A stretch of DNA of 64,000 nt from DASXYG01 sp036502625. Its GTDB lineage: Bacteria > Actinomycetota > Actinomycetes > Streptosporangiales > Streptosporangiaceae. Positions within the stretch are counted from its first letter, which is position 1. Every line of letters begins with the position of its first letter. The notes beneath the pieces were generated by a model, which saw nothing but the letters and a program-made list of their open reading frames with translations, did no database searches and was not told the origin of the DNA. The position numbers and the translations under genes are program-made. Below are positions 43,910 to 51,575 of the stretch, piece by piece. The DNA is taken from assembly GCA_036502625.1 (NCBI GenBank), contig DASXYG010000002.1, positions 101,447 through 165,446 on the forward strand, given 5' to 3'.

Positions 43910-45178
43910 GTGACGACCCCTGTGACCGACCAGCTCACACCCGCAGCGCCGGCTCCCGAGCGGCGGGCCGCCGGGTGGCGCCGCTACCGCTGGGTGATCG
44001 CCGCCGTGGCCGGGTTCGTCGCGGTGTCCCTCGTACGGGTGTTCACCGGGGAGACCGACCTCACGTCCGGCGGCACCATGGCGGCCGCGCTCGCGCTGGC
44101 CGTGCCCATCGGCATGGCCGCGCTCGGTGGCATGTGGTCCGAGCGCGCCGGCGTGATCAACATCGGCCTCGAAGGCATGATGACGCTCGGCACGTGGTTC
44201 GGCGCGGCCGGCGCGCTGTTCGGCCACAGCGTGTGGATCGGCCTGGTGTCCGGCATCATCGGCGGCGCGCTCGGCGGGCTGCTGCACGCCCTGGCCTGCG
44301 TGACGTTCGGCGTCGACCACATCGTGTCCGGCGTCGCGATCAATATCCTGGCGGCCGGGCTGACGAAGTACCTCTCGGTGCAGTTCTTCGCCGACCTCCC
44401 GGGCGGCGGCGGCACCCAGTCGCCCGAGCTGCCGGACTTCCCGTCCGTCACGATCCCCGGCGTCAGTACGGCGCTGGCGTCCGTCGAGCGGCACGGCTGG
44501 CCGGTGGTCTCCGACCTCGCCGGCGTGCTCCACGGCTTCACCACGAACGTGAACGTGCTGACGATCATCGCGATCGCGCTGGTCATCGGGTCGTTCTTCG
44601 TCCTCTGGCGCACCCCGCTCGGCCTGCGGCTGCGGTCCTGCGGCGAGAACCCGGTGGCGGCGGAGTCGCTCGGCGTCTCGGTGTACCGGATGAAGTACCT
44701 CGCGGTGGCCGCGTCCGGCGCGTTCGCCGGGCTCGGCGGCGTGTTCCTCGCGATGGTCGCGTCGTCGAACTACCAGGAGGACCAGACCGGCGGCCGCGGC
44801 TACATCGGCCTCGCCGCGATGATCTTCGGCAACTGGCGGCCCGGCGGGCTGGCGATGGGCGCGGGCCTGTTCGGCTACACCGACGCCCTGCAGCTACGCG
44901 GCGCGTCGTCCGCGGTGCACGCGCTGCTGCTGCTCGTCGCCGTGGGCATGGTCGCGCTGGCGTTCTTCAACGCCTACCGCCACCGGTTCGTGACGTCCAT
45001 GGTCTCGATCGTCATCGGCGCGCTGCTGCTCTGGTGGTTCCTCGGCACCGACGAGGTGCCGCGCCAGCTCGTGACGTACTCGCCGCACATCACCACGCTG
45101 CTGGTGCTGGCGCTGGCCTCGCAGCGATTGCGCATGCCCGCCGCCGACGGCATGCGCTACCGGAAGGGCATGGGCTAG
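43910..45178 (+). CDS. Nucleoside ABC transporter permease 2
   Basis: A 422-residue BPD_transp_2 permease (YufQ type) with a hydrophilic start and about ten helices; MAALGGMWSERAGVINIGLEG, GVDHIVSGVAINI and SCGENPVAAESLGVSVYR are typical. GTG 43910 has GAGGAGG eight bases upstream. The 94 bases before it, after permease 1, carry no gene. It has an additional C-terminal helical stretch relative to the core family. Its stop codon overlaps that of the convergent YdeI-like gene (CTAG shared). Confidence 0.92.
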   Translation: MTTPVTDQLTPAAPAPERRAAGWRRYRWVIAAVAGFVAVSLVRVFTGETDLTSGGTMAAALALAVPIGMAALGGMWSERAGVINIGLEGMMTLGTWFGAAGALFGHSVWIGLVSGIIGGALGGLLHALACVTFGVDHIVSGVAINILAAGLTKYLSVQFFADLPGGGGTQSPELPDFPSVTIPGVSTALASVERHGWPVVSDLAGVLHGFTTNVNVLTIIAIALVIGSFFVLWRTPLGLRLRSCGENPVAAESLGVSVYRMKYLAVAASGAFAGLGGVFLAMVASSNYQEDQTGGRGYIGLAAMIFGNWRPGGLAMGAGLFGYTDALQLRGASSAVHALLLLVAVGMVALAFFNAYRHRFVTSMVSIVIGALLLWWFLGTDEVPRQLVTYSPHITTLLVLALASQRLRMPAADGMRYRKGMG

Positions 45179-45612
45179 CCGCCGAGCTCGGCGGCGCACT
45201 TCTCCACGCGGCGCCGCCGGGTCGCGTCCGTCTTGGCGCCCTCGACGGCCATGACATGGCGGCGCTGGTTGCTGTACGTCAGCCTGTCGAACGCGGCGCG
45301 GGCGCCGGGCGCCGCGTCGAGCGCGGCGGCCAGGTCGGCGGGGACCTCGACCGTACGCGGCTCGGTGTCGACGGCGACATCGACGTCCACCGTGTCGCCC
45401 GCGGCGACCCCGGCGGCGGCGCGGACCTCCGCGCTGACCGGCAGCAGCACCCGGCCGCCCATCGAGCCGACGCTGCTGCGGTACGTGTGCCCGTTGATCG
45501 TGACCCGCACCTTGGGCCGCTTCCCGGCGTCCAGCGCGGCGAGGACGCCGGGCGGCACCTCGATGCCGGTGGCCGTGCGGCCGTTGAGCTCGATGGTCGC
45601 GGTGAACCTCAT
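45175..45612 (-). CDS. DUF1905 / YdeI-OmpD-associated-like protein
   Basis: A 145-residue soluble protein with a DUF1905 beta-barrel-like N-terminus (MRFTATIELNGRTATG, VTINGHTYRSS, GRVLLPVSAEVR) and a C-terminal YdeI/OmpD-associated segment (FDRLTYSNQRRHVMAV, ATRRRRVEKC). Members are linked to stress or bacteriocin protection in enterobacteria; the role here is unknown. It overlaps the DUF998 gene upstream by four bases and is thus coupled to it. Both are divergent from a TetR gene. Confidence 0.82.
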   Translation of the reverse strand: MRFTATIELNGRTATGIEVPPGVLAALDAGKRPKVRVTINGHTYRSSVGSMGGRVLLPVSAEVRAAAGVAAGDTVDVDVAVDTEPRTVEVPADLAAALDAAPGARAAFDRLTYSNQRRHVMAVEGAKTDATRRRRVEKCAAELGG

Positions 45613-46271
45613 GCCGGGGTCCTTTCCGTACGGAGTGTGCGGACGGCGAGTACGAGGAGCCAGGCCCAGCCGATGACCACGGCGGCCCACAGGGCGAGCA
45701 CCCCCGCCGGGCTGGTGGGGGCGGAGATGCCGGCGCCGAACCCGGCCAGGAACAGCACGCCGCAGAGGCGGGAGCAGACCGCCCAGCCGCGGCCGCCGGG
45801 CGCCGCCGGGCCGCGGGCCAGCACGAAGCACGCCGCGACCAGGGCCAGGAAGCCGAGCCCCGCGGACACGACGTGCAGGGTGCCGGGGACGCTCACGGTG
45901 GCGGGGACGCCTCCCGGGGTGCCGGGCGGGAAGCCGCTGACCGGGTCGGCGGGGAAGACGCCGCCGCCGAGAACACCGAGCCCGTAGACGCCGACCAGGA
46001 CGGAACCCCACGTGGCGCGGCGGCCCGCGCCCGCCGCGCGGCGGACGCCCACCGCGCAGGCGACCACGAGGGCGCCGGTGAGCAGGAAGTTCGCGGTCTG
46101 GATCCAGCCCATCGGGCCGTTGGCCAGCAGGCTGACGTCGTGGCGCAGCAGGTCGAAGCCCTGGCGCGTCAGGCCCTGCGCCAACGCGGTGATCACGTAC
46201 ACCGGGCCGGCGAGCGCGCCGCACGCCAGCAGCGCGCGGGTGGTGGCGCCCGTGTCCGTCGTCGTCTCCAT
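45609..46271 (-). CDS. DUF998 membrane protein
   Basis: A 220-residue membrane protein with about six helices; AGPVYVITALAQGLTRQGFDLLRHDVS and NGPMGWIQTANF are the DUF998 hallmarks, though in pieces. Function is not established. First gene of a two-gene operon with the YdeI-like protein, starting at ATG 46271, 56 bases from the divergent TetR gene that probably controls it. Confidence 0.82.
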   Translation of the reverse strand: METTTDTGATTRALLACGALAGPVYVITALAQGLTRQGFDLLRHDVSLLANGPMGWIQTANFLLTGALVVACAVGVRRAAGAGRRATWGSVLVGVYGLGVLGGGVFPADPVSGFPPGTPGGVPATVSVPGTLHVVSAGLGFLALVAACFVLARGPAAPGGRGWAVCSRLCGVLFLAGFGAGISAPTSPAGVLALWAAVVIGWAWLLVLAVRTLRTERTPA

Positions 46272-46289
46272 GGCGCTACGCTACCGGTG

Positions 46290-46309
46290 ACAGTACTGTA
46301 CGGTCTAGT
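46290..46309. promoter_or_regulatory. Likely TetR operator between DUF998 and tetR
   Basis: Two overlapping symmetrical sequences: the perfect palindrome ACAGTACTGT (46290-46299) and the imperfect 15-mer ACTGTACGGTCTAGT (46295-46309; ACT-N2-AC-N-GT-N2-AGT). They sit midway between the divergent starts, where a TetR repressor would control both. Confidence 0.5.
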
Positions 46310-46327
46310 TTGATTTGCGGGGGCGGA

Positions 46328-46948
46328 ATGGCGGACGACCGGTCGGCGCGCAAGCACCGCGGGATCATGGAGGCGGCGACCGCGCTCTTCCTGCGCGACG
46401 GCTACCGGGGCACGAGCATGGACGCCGTGGCGGCCGCCGCCGAAGTGTCGAAGCAGACCGTGTACGCGCACTTCACCGACAAGACCTCGCTGTTCACCGC
46501 CATCGTGGAGAACACGCTCGACCGCACGGGCGGCCCCATCCGTACGGAGATCGCGGCGCTGCGCGACACCGCCGACCTCCGTACGGACCTGCGCGACCTG
46601 GCCCGCGGCTACCTCGACGCGGTCATGCGGCCACAGGTGCTCGCGCTGCGCCGGATGATCATCGGCGAGGCGGCGCGGCAGCCGGGCCCGGCCCGCATCT
46701 ACTACGGACGGGCGCCGGAGAGCACGCTCGCGGCGCTCGCGGAGTCCTTCGCCCACCTGGACGGCCGCGGCCTGCTGCGCGCCCCCGACCCGGCCGTCGC
46801 CGCCGACCACTTCGCCTTCCTCGTCCTCGGCCTCCCGCTGGACAAGGCGCTGTTCCACGTCGGCGACGCGCTGTTCACCCGGACGGAGCTGCGCGCGCAC
46901 GCCGACGCCGGGGCCGCCGCGTTCCTCGCCGCGTACGGCGCTGCCTAG
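46328..46948 (+). CDS. TetR/AcrR-family repressor
   Basis: A 206-residue regulator. The N-terminal HTH (residues about 13-59) has the canonical AATALFLRDGYRGTSMDAVAAAAEVSKQTVYAHF pattern in pieces AALFLRDGYRGTS-like and VSKQTVYAHF; the C-terminal helices (about 75-205) resemble the AefR-like ligand domain (PQVLALRRMIIGEA). ATG 46328 follows GGGGGCGG. It is divergent from DUF998-YdeI and presumably represses that pair and itself through the palindromes between them. cdd starts 9 bases after it, so read-through is possible. Confidence 0.88.
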   Translation: MADDRSARKHRGIMEAATALFLRDGYRGTSMDAVAAAAEVSKQTVYAHFTDKTSLFTAIVENTLDRTGGPIRTEIAALRDTADLRTDLRDLARGYLDAVMRPQVLALRRMIIGEAARQPGPARIYYGRAPESTLAALAESFAHLDGRGLLRAPDPAVAADHFAFLVLGLPLDKALFHVGDALFTRTELRAHADAGAAAFLAAYGAA

Positions 46949-46957
46949 GATCGGTGC

Positions 46958-47344
46958 GTGGACATCGACTGGGACGGGCTGCGGCGCGCCGCGACCGAGG
47001 TGATGGGCCGGGCGTACGCGCCGTACTCCCGGTTCCCGGTGGGCGCGGCCGCGCTGGTCGCCGACGGCCGCGTGGTGACCGGCTGCAATGTGGAGAACGC
47101 GTCGTACGGCGTGGGCCTGTGCGCGGAGTGCGGCATGGTGTCGGCGCTGCACGCCTCCGGCGGCGGCCGGCTCGCCGCGATCGCGGTCGTGGACGCCCAC
47201 GGCGCGCCGCTGATGCCCTGTGGCCGCTGCCGCCAGCTCCTGTGGGAGCACGGCGGCCCGGACGCCCTGCTGGACACCCCCGAGGGCGTCCTCCCGCTCG
47301 CGGCGATCCTTCCGCAGGCGTTCGGCCCGGACAACCTGAAGTAG
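46958..47344 (+). CDS. cdd: Cytidine deaminase
   Basis: Hydrolytic deamination of cytidine and deoxycytidine to uridines. The 128-residue tetrameric-type enzyme has GCNVENASYG, the zinc ligand and acid Cys55-Ala-Glu57, and Cys88/Cys91 in PCGRC. GTG start with AGGA upstream. It is followed within 10 bases by the nucleoside phosphorylase gene, forming a pyrimidine salvage pair. Confidence 0.95.
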   Translation: MDIDWDGLRRAATEVMGRAYAPYSRFPVGAAALVADGRVVTGCNVENASYGVGLCAECGMVSALHASGGGRLAAIAVVDAHGAPLMPCGRCRQLLWEHGGPDALLDTPEGVLPLAAILPQAFGPDNLK

Positions 47345-47353
47345 GGGATGCGC

Positions 47354-48622
47354 ATGGACGCGATCGAGGTCATCCGGGCGAAGCGCGACGGCGGTGAGCT
47401 GACGTCGGAGCAGATCGCCTGGGTGGTGGACGCCTACACCGGCGGCCGGGTCGCCGAGGAGCAGATGTCCGCGCTGGCCATGGCGGTCTACCTGCGCGGC
47501 ATGTCCCGCCGCGAGGTCGCCGAGTGGACCGACGCGATGATCGCGTCGGGCGACCGCATGGACTTCGCCGACCTGCCGCGCCCCACCACCGACAAGCACT
47601 CCACCGGCGGCGTCGGCGACAAGATCACGCTGCCGCTGTCGCCCGCGGTGGCCGCGTGCGGCGCGATCGTGCCGCAGCTCTCCGGCCGCGGCCTCGGCCA
47701 CACCGGCGGCACGCTCGACAAACTGGAGTCGATCCCCGGCTGGCGGGCGAGCCTGTCCGCCGCGGAGATGCGCGCGCAGCTACGCGAGGTCGGCGCGGTC
47801 GTGTGCGCGGCGGGCGGCGGCCTGGCCCCGGCCGACCGCAAGCTGTACGCCCTGCGCGACGTCACCGGCACGGTCGAGTCGATCCCGCTGATCGCGAGCT
47901 CGATCATGAGCAAGAAGATCGCCGAGGGCACCGGCGCCCTGGTCCTCGACGTCAAGGTCGGCTCCGGCGCGTTCATGAAGACCCCCGAGCAGGCCGCGGA
48001 GCTGGCCCGCACGATGGTCGGCATCGGCACCGACAACGGTGTCCGTACGACCGCCCTGCTCACCGCGATGGACACCCCGCTCGGCCGCACCGTGGGCAAC
48101 GCGCTGGAGGTGGCCGAGGCCGTCGAGGTGCTGTCCGGCGGCGGCCCCGCGGACGTCGTCGAGCTGACCGTGACGCTGGCCAGGGAGATGCTGGCGGCGG
48201 CCGGCGTCGACGGCCGCGACCCGGCCGACGCCCTGCGCGACGGCACCGCCATGGACTCCTGGCGCCGCATGATCACCGCGCAGGGCGGCGACCCGGACGC
48301 GCCGCTCCCGCGCGCCCCGGAGGTCCACGAGGTCGTCGCCACCGAGACCGGCACCCTGACCCGCCTCGACGCGTACGCCGTGGGCCTGGCCGCCTGGCGC
48401 CTCGGCGCCGGCCGCGCCCGCAAGGAGGACCCCGTCTCCGCGGTGGCCGGCGTCGAGCTGCACGCCAAGCCCGGCGACCACGTGGCGGCCGGCCGGCCCC
48501 TGCTCACGCTGCACGCCGACGACCCGGCGCGCTTCCCCGCGGCCATCGCGGCGCTGGCCGGCGCCGTCGAGGTCGGCGGCCCGGCGGCGAAACTGCCGCT
48601 GGTGATCGACCGCATCGCGTGA
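47354..48622 (+). CDS. deoA: Thymidine / pyrimidine-nucleoside phosphorylase
   Basis: Phosphorolysis of thymidine or (deoxy)uridine to base and (deoxy)ribose-1-phosphate. The 422-residue enzyme has an N-terminal helical domain (VIRAKRDGGELTSEQI), the signature SGRGLGHTGGTLDKLE, the phosphate motif KHSTGGVGDK, and a C-terminal PYNP-like domain (LHAKPGDHVAAG). ATG 47354 has AGGGG seven bases upstream; ATG 47348 is possible. It uses the uridine made by Cdd and feeds pentose-1-phosphate to the mutase encoded nearby. Confidence 0.95.
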   Translation: MDAIEVIRAKRDGGELTSEQIAWVVDAYTGGRVAEEQMSALAMAVYLRGMSRREVAEWTDAMIASGDRMDFADLPRPTTDKHSTGGVGDKITLPLSPAVAACGAIVPQLSGRGLGHTGGTLDKLESIPGWRASLSAAEMRAQLREVGAVVCAAGGGLAPADRKLYALRDVTGTVESIPLIASSIMSKKIAEGTGALVLDVKVGSGAFMKTPEQAAELARTMVGIGTDNGVRTTALLTAMDTPLGRTVGNALEVAEAVEVLSGGGPADVVELTVTLAREMLAAAGVDGRDPADALRDGTAMDSWRRMITAQGGDPDAPLPRAPEVHEVVATETGTLTRLDAYAVGLAAWRLGAGRARKEDPVSAVAGVELHAKPGDHVAAGRPLLTLHADDPARFPAAIAALAGAVEVGGPAAKLPLVIDRIA

Positions 48623-48669
48623 CCTGCCGTACGGTCTCCCCGTACGAACGAGATCATGGGAGGTGCGCC

Positions 48670-49023
48670 GTGGTGCGCAGGATCGACGGGCCGAAGCGGA
48701 TTCCGGTGCCCGGTGGCAAGATCATCGACGAGCACGTCGGGCGGGTGAGCACTGGCGACCAGCACGTCTCGATCGCGCACATGATCGCGCCGGCGGGGTG
48801 GGGCGAGCCGCCGCAGACGCCGGAGTTCGCGGAGTACACCGTGGTGCTGCGCGGCACCCTGTGGGTGCGGCACGGCAGCGTGAGCGTCGAGGTGGGCGCG
48901 GGCCAGGCCGTCATCTGCGAGCCGGGCGAGCGCGTGCAGTACTCCACGGGCGACGAGGAGACGGAGTACGTCGCGGTGTGCCTGCCGGCGTTCGCGCCCG
49001 ATCTGGCCGTACGCGAGGAGTGA
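48670..49023 (+). CDS. Small cupin-domain protein
   Basis: A 117-residue single cupin fold: PKRIPVPGGKIIDEHVG, then PEFAEYTVVLRGTLWVRHGS (first half, in pieces) and GQAVICEPGERVQYSTGDEETEYVAVCLPAF (second half). The usual HxH metal pair is not clearly present. GTG 48670 is supported by GGGAGG six bases upstream. It lies between deoA and add in the same direction and may be co-transcribed; its role in salvage is unknown. A carbohydrate- or nucleoside-binding enzyme or a regulator are options. Confidence 0.75.
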   Translation: MVRRIDGPKRIPVPGGKIIDEHVGRVSTGDQHVSIAHMIAPAGWGEPPQTPEFAEYTVVLRGTLWVRHGSVSVEVGAGQAVICEPGERVQYSTGDEETEYVAVCLPAFAPDLAVREE

Positions 49024-49066
49024 CCGGCGTCCCGGTCAGCGGCCGTCCGGCGGTAACGTTCGGTTC

Positions 49067-50161
49067 GTGAAGTACCGACCCACTCTGGACGAGATCCGCC
49101 GCGCCCCCAAGGTCCTGCTGCACGACCACCTCGACGGCGGCCTGCGGCCGGAGACGATCGTCGACCTGGCGCGGGAGGCCGGCTACACCGGGCTGCCGTC
49201 GATGGACCCGGGCACGCTGCACGAGTGGTTCGCCGAATCGGCCGACTCCGGGTCGCTTGAGCGCTACCTGGAGACCTTCGACCACACCGTGGGCGTGATG
49301 CAGACGGCCGAGGCGCTGCGCCGTGTCGCGTACGAGGCCGCGGCCGACCTCGCCGCCGACGGCATCGTCTACGCCGAGGAGCGGTTCGCCCCCGAGCAGC
49401 ACATCCGCGCCGGGCTGACGCTGGAGCAGGTCATCGAGGCGGTGCTCGACGGGTTCGCGCAGGCCCGCGACGACCACGGCATCCGGGTGGGCACGCTGCT
49501 CACGGCGATGCGGCACGCCGCGCGCTCCATGGAGATCGCCGAGCTGTCGGTGCGCTACCGCGACCTCGGCGTCGTCGGGTTCGACATCGCCGGCGCGGAG
49601 GCGGGCTACCCGCCGACCCGCCACCTCGACGCGTTCGAGTACCTCCAGCGGGAGAACGCCCACTTCACGATCCACGCGGGCGAGGCGTTCGGGCTGCCGT
49701 CCATCTGGCAGGCCATCCAGTGGTGCGGCGCCGACCGGCTCGGCCACGGCGTCCGCATCATCGACGACATCACGCGGCCCGCCGAAGGCCCGGTGAAGCT
49801 CGGCCGGCTGGCCGCGTACGTCCGCGACAAACGCATTCCGCTGGAGATGTGCCCCAGCTCGAACCTCCAGACGGGCGCGGCCACGTCCATCGCCGAGCAC
49901 CCCATCGGCCTGCTGCGCGAACTCAACTTCCGCGTCACGGTGAACACCGACAACCGGCTCATGAGCGGTACGACCCAGTCCGAGGAGAACGCCAAGCTTG
50001 TCGACGCGTTCGGCTACGACTGGGACGACCTTGCGTGGTTCGCCGTGAACGCGATGAAATCGGCCTTCATCCCCTTCGACGAGCGGCTGGAGCTCATCAA
50101 TGGTGTCATCAAGCCCGGATTCGCCCAGCTCAAATGGCTCGGACACCGCCCGGTCGCCTGA
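49067..50161 (+). CDS. add: Adenosine deaminase
   Basis: Converts adenosine to inosine, which PNP can then split. The 364-residue TIM-barrel enzyme has the zinc pair His19 and His21 in HDHLDGG, HAGEAFG (with the catalytic Glu), GHGVRI and NTDNRLMS in the last strand, the usual actinobacterial form. Starts at a GTG close behind the cupin gene (43 bases). Soluble and cytoplasmic. Confidence 0.95.
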   Translation: MKYRPTLDEIRRAPKVLLHDHLDGGLRPETIVDLAREAGYTGLPSMDPGTLHEWFAESADSGSLERYLETFDHTVGVMQTAEALRRVAYEAAADLAADGIVYAEERFAPEQHIRAGLTLEQVIEAVLDGFAQARDDHGIRVGTLLTAMRHAARSMEIAELSVRYRDLGVVGFDIAGAEAGYPPTRHLDAFEYLQRENAHFTIHAGEAFGLPSIWQAIQWCGADRLGHGVRIIDDITRPAEGPVKLGRLAAYVRDKRIPLEMCPSSNLQTGAATSIAEHPIGLLRELNFRVTVNTDNRLMSGTTQSEENAKLVDAFGYDWDDLAWFAVNAMKSAFIPFDERLELINGVIKPGFAQLKWLGHRPVA

Positions 50162-50174
50162 CCACACGGGTCCG

Positions 50175-50741
50175 GTGTACGAACGGCGCGCGTTCGCGTC
50201 CACGCCCTCCCGGGTGCTGGGCTGGATCCTGCTCGCCGTGGCCGTCGCCAACTTCGTCGACCTCGCGATCCGCGGCCGGGACCACGCGTCGCTGGTGGCC
50301 GCCGCGGCGCTGCTGCTCGGCTGCGGCGTCGTCTACGTCCTGTGCCTGCGCCCCGGCGTCGTCGCCGGGAGCGACGGGGTCGACATGCGGAACCCGCTGC
50401 GCGACGTGCACGTGCCGTGGGCGTCGCTGGAGAACGTCGACGTCACCGACGCGCTGCGGCTGCACTCCGCCGGCCGGAAGCACCGGAGCTGGGCGCTCCA
50501 GGAGACCAGCCGCACCCGCGCCAAGGCCCGCATGCGCCGCCCGCGCACCGACCTCCCGGAGAACGTCGCCGACGCCGTCGCGGGCCGCACCCGTACGGAG
50601 TACATCGCCGAGCAGCTCCGCGAGATGTCCGTCGAGCGGGCCTCCGGGGAACCCGCTGGGTCACGTACGACCTGGTCGTGGCCGTCGGTCGCGGCGGTGG
50701 TCGTCCCGGCCGTGCTGCTTGTGGTCGCGCTGCTCGTCTGA
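50175..50741 (+). CDS. PH-domain membrane protein
   Basis: A 188-residue protein: two N-terminal helices (GWILLAVAVANFVDLAI; LVAAAALLLGCGVVYVLC), then a bacterial PH-like domain (about residues 58-110; VDMRNPLRDVHVPWASLENVDV) and a C-terminal helix (VAAVVVPAVLLVVALLV). Function unknown; this layout is common in actinomycetes. GTG 50175 lies 13 bases after add with only a weak ribosome site, so it may be translated by coupling. Confidence 0.75.
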   Translation: MYERRAFASTPSRVLGWILLAVAVANFVDLAIRGRDHASLVAAAALLLGCGVVYVLCLRPGVVAGSDGVDMRNPLRDVHVPWASLENVDVTDALRLHSAGRKHRSWALQETSRTRAKARMRRPRTDLPENVADAVAGRTRTEYIAEQLREMSVERASGEPAGSRTTWSWPSVAAVVVPAVLLVVALLV

Positions 50742-50831
50742 GGCCCCCGGACGGTCCCGTACCGGGCGCGGGGTAATCTGCGTCACGGCGTTCGTTCGCC
50801 GCAGGTGTCACGGGGAGCTGGGGACGAATAC

Positions 50832-51542
50832 GTGAGTTCGGATTGCGCGCGCGGGCGGCGTGCCGAGGCCATCGCGGTCACGGTCCGTGCCGATGGGGGA
50901 GAGCCGCTGTCGTCGGCGTCGATCGACGTGCGGGTGGGTGAGCTGCTGGCCGTCGTGGGGGCGTCCGGGGCGGGGAAGTCCACGTTGCTGCGGGTGCTGG
51001 CCGGCGATGTGCCGCCCACCAGCGGCGAGGTGCGCATCGCGGGGCGCGACGCCCGGCTGCTGCGCCCGCGTGAGCGCGCGCTGCTGCGCGCGGTGCTGCC
51101 GCAGAACGCCTCGGCGTCCTCGCCGTCCACGGTGCGCGAGGCGGTGCGGTTCGGCCGCGCCCACTACGGCCGGGTCGACCAGGCGGCCGATTCGGTCGTC
51201 GCCGAGGTGCTGTCCGCGACGGGCACCGCCCACCTGGCCACCCGGGTGTGCGCGGAGCTGACGGTCGACCAGCGCTCCCGGGTCGCGCTGGCCCGGCTGC
51301 TGGCCCAGCGCGCGCCGCTGCTGCTGCTCGACGAACCGGTGGCCGCGCTCGACCCCGAGGTCCGCGCCCAGGTCCTGCGCGCGCTCCGCGACCGTACGAA
51401 CCGGGGCGACACCGTGGTCCTCGCGCTCACCGACCTCGGCATCGCCACCGAGATCGCCGACCGCGTCGCGATCCTCGAGGACGGCCGCGTCCGGCCGCTC
51501 GACGCCGCGGTGCCCGCCCCCCGGGTCGCCGGTACGGCGTAG
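50832..51542 (+). CDS. ABC transporter ATP-binding protein, hemin/siderophore (HmuV)-like, orphan
   Basis: A 236-residue single ATPase. Walker A is GASGAGKS (residues 43-50) and Walker B is LLLLDEP, but the signature is degenerate (ELTVDQRSRVALAR rather than LSGGQ). RLLRPRERALLRAVLPQNAS is similar to the Q-loop area of HmuV/FecE-type ATPases. No permease or binding protein is nearby, so its partner is unknown. GTG 50832 follows GGGGA. It converges on the mutase gene with 33 bases between stops. Confidence 0.78.
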   Translation: MSSDCARGRRAEAIAVTVRADGGEPLSSASIDVRVGELLAVVGASGAGKSTLLRVLAGDVPPTSGEVRIAGRDARLLRPRERALLRAVLPQNASASSPSTVREAVRFGRAHYGRVDQAADSVVAEVLSATGTAHLATRVCAELTVDQRSRVALARLLAQRAPLLLLDEPVAALDPEVRAQVLRALRDRTNRGDTVVLALTDLGIATEIADRVAILEDGRVRPLDAAVPAPRVAGTA

Positions 51543-51575
51543 CCGCCCCGGCCCGGCGGTGTGCGGCGGCAGTCG

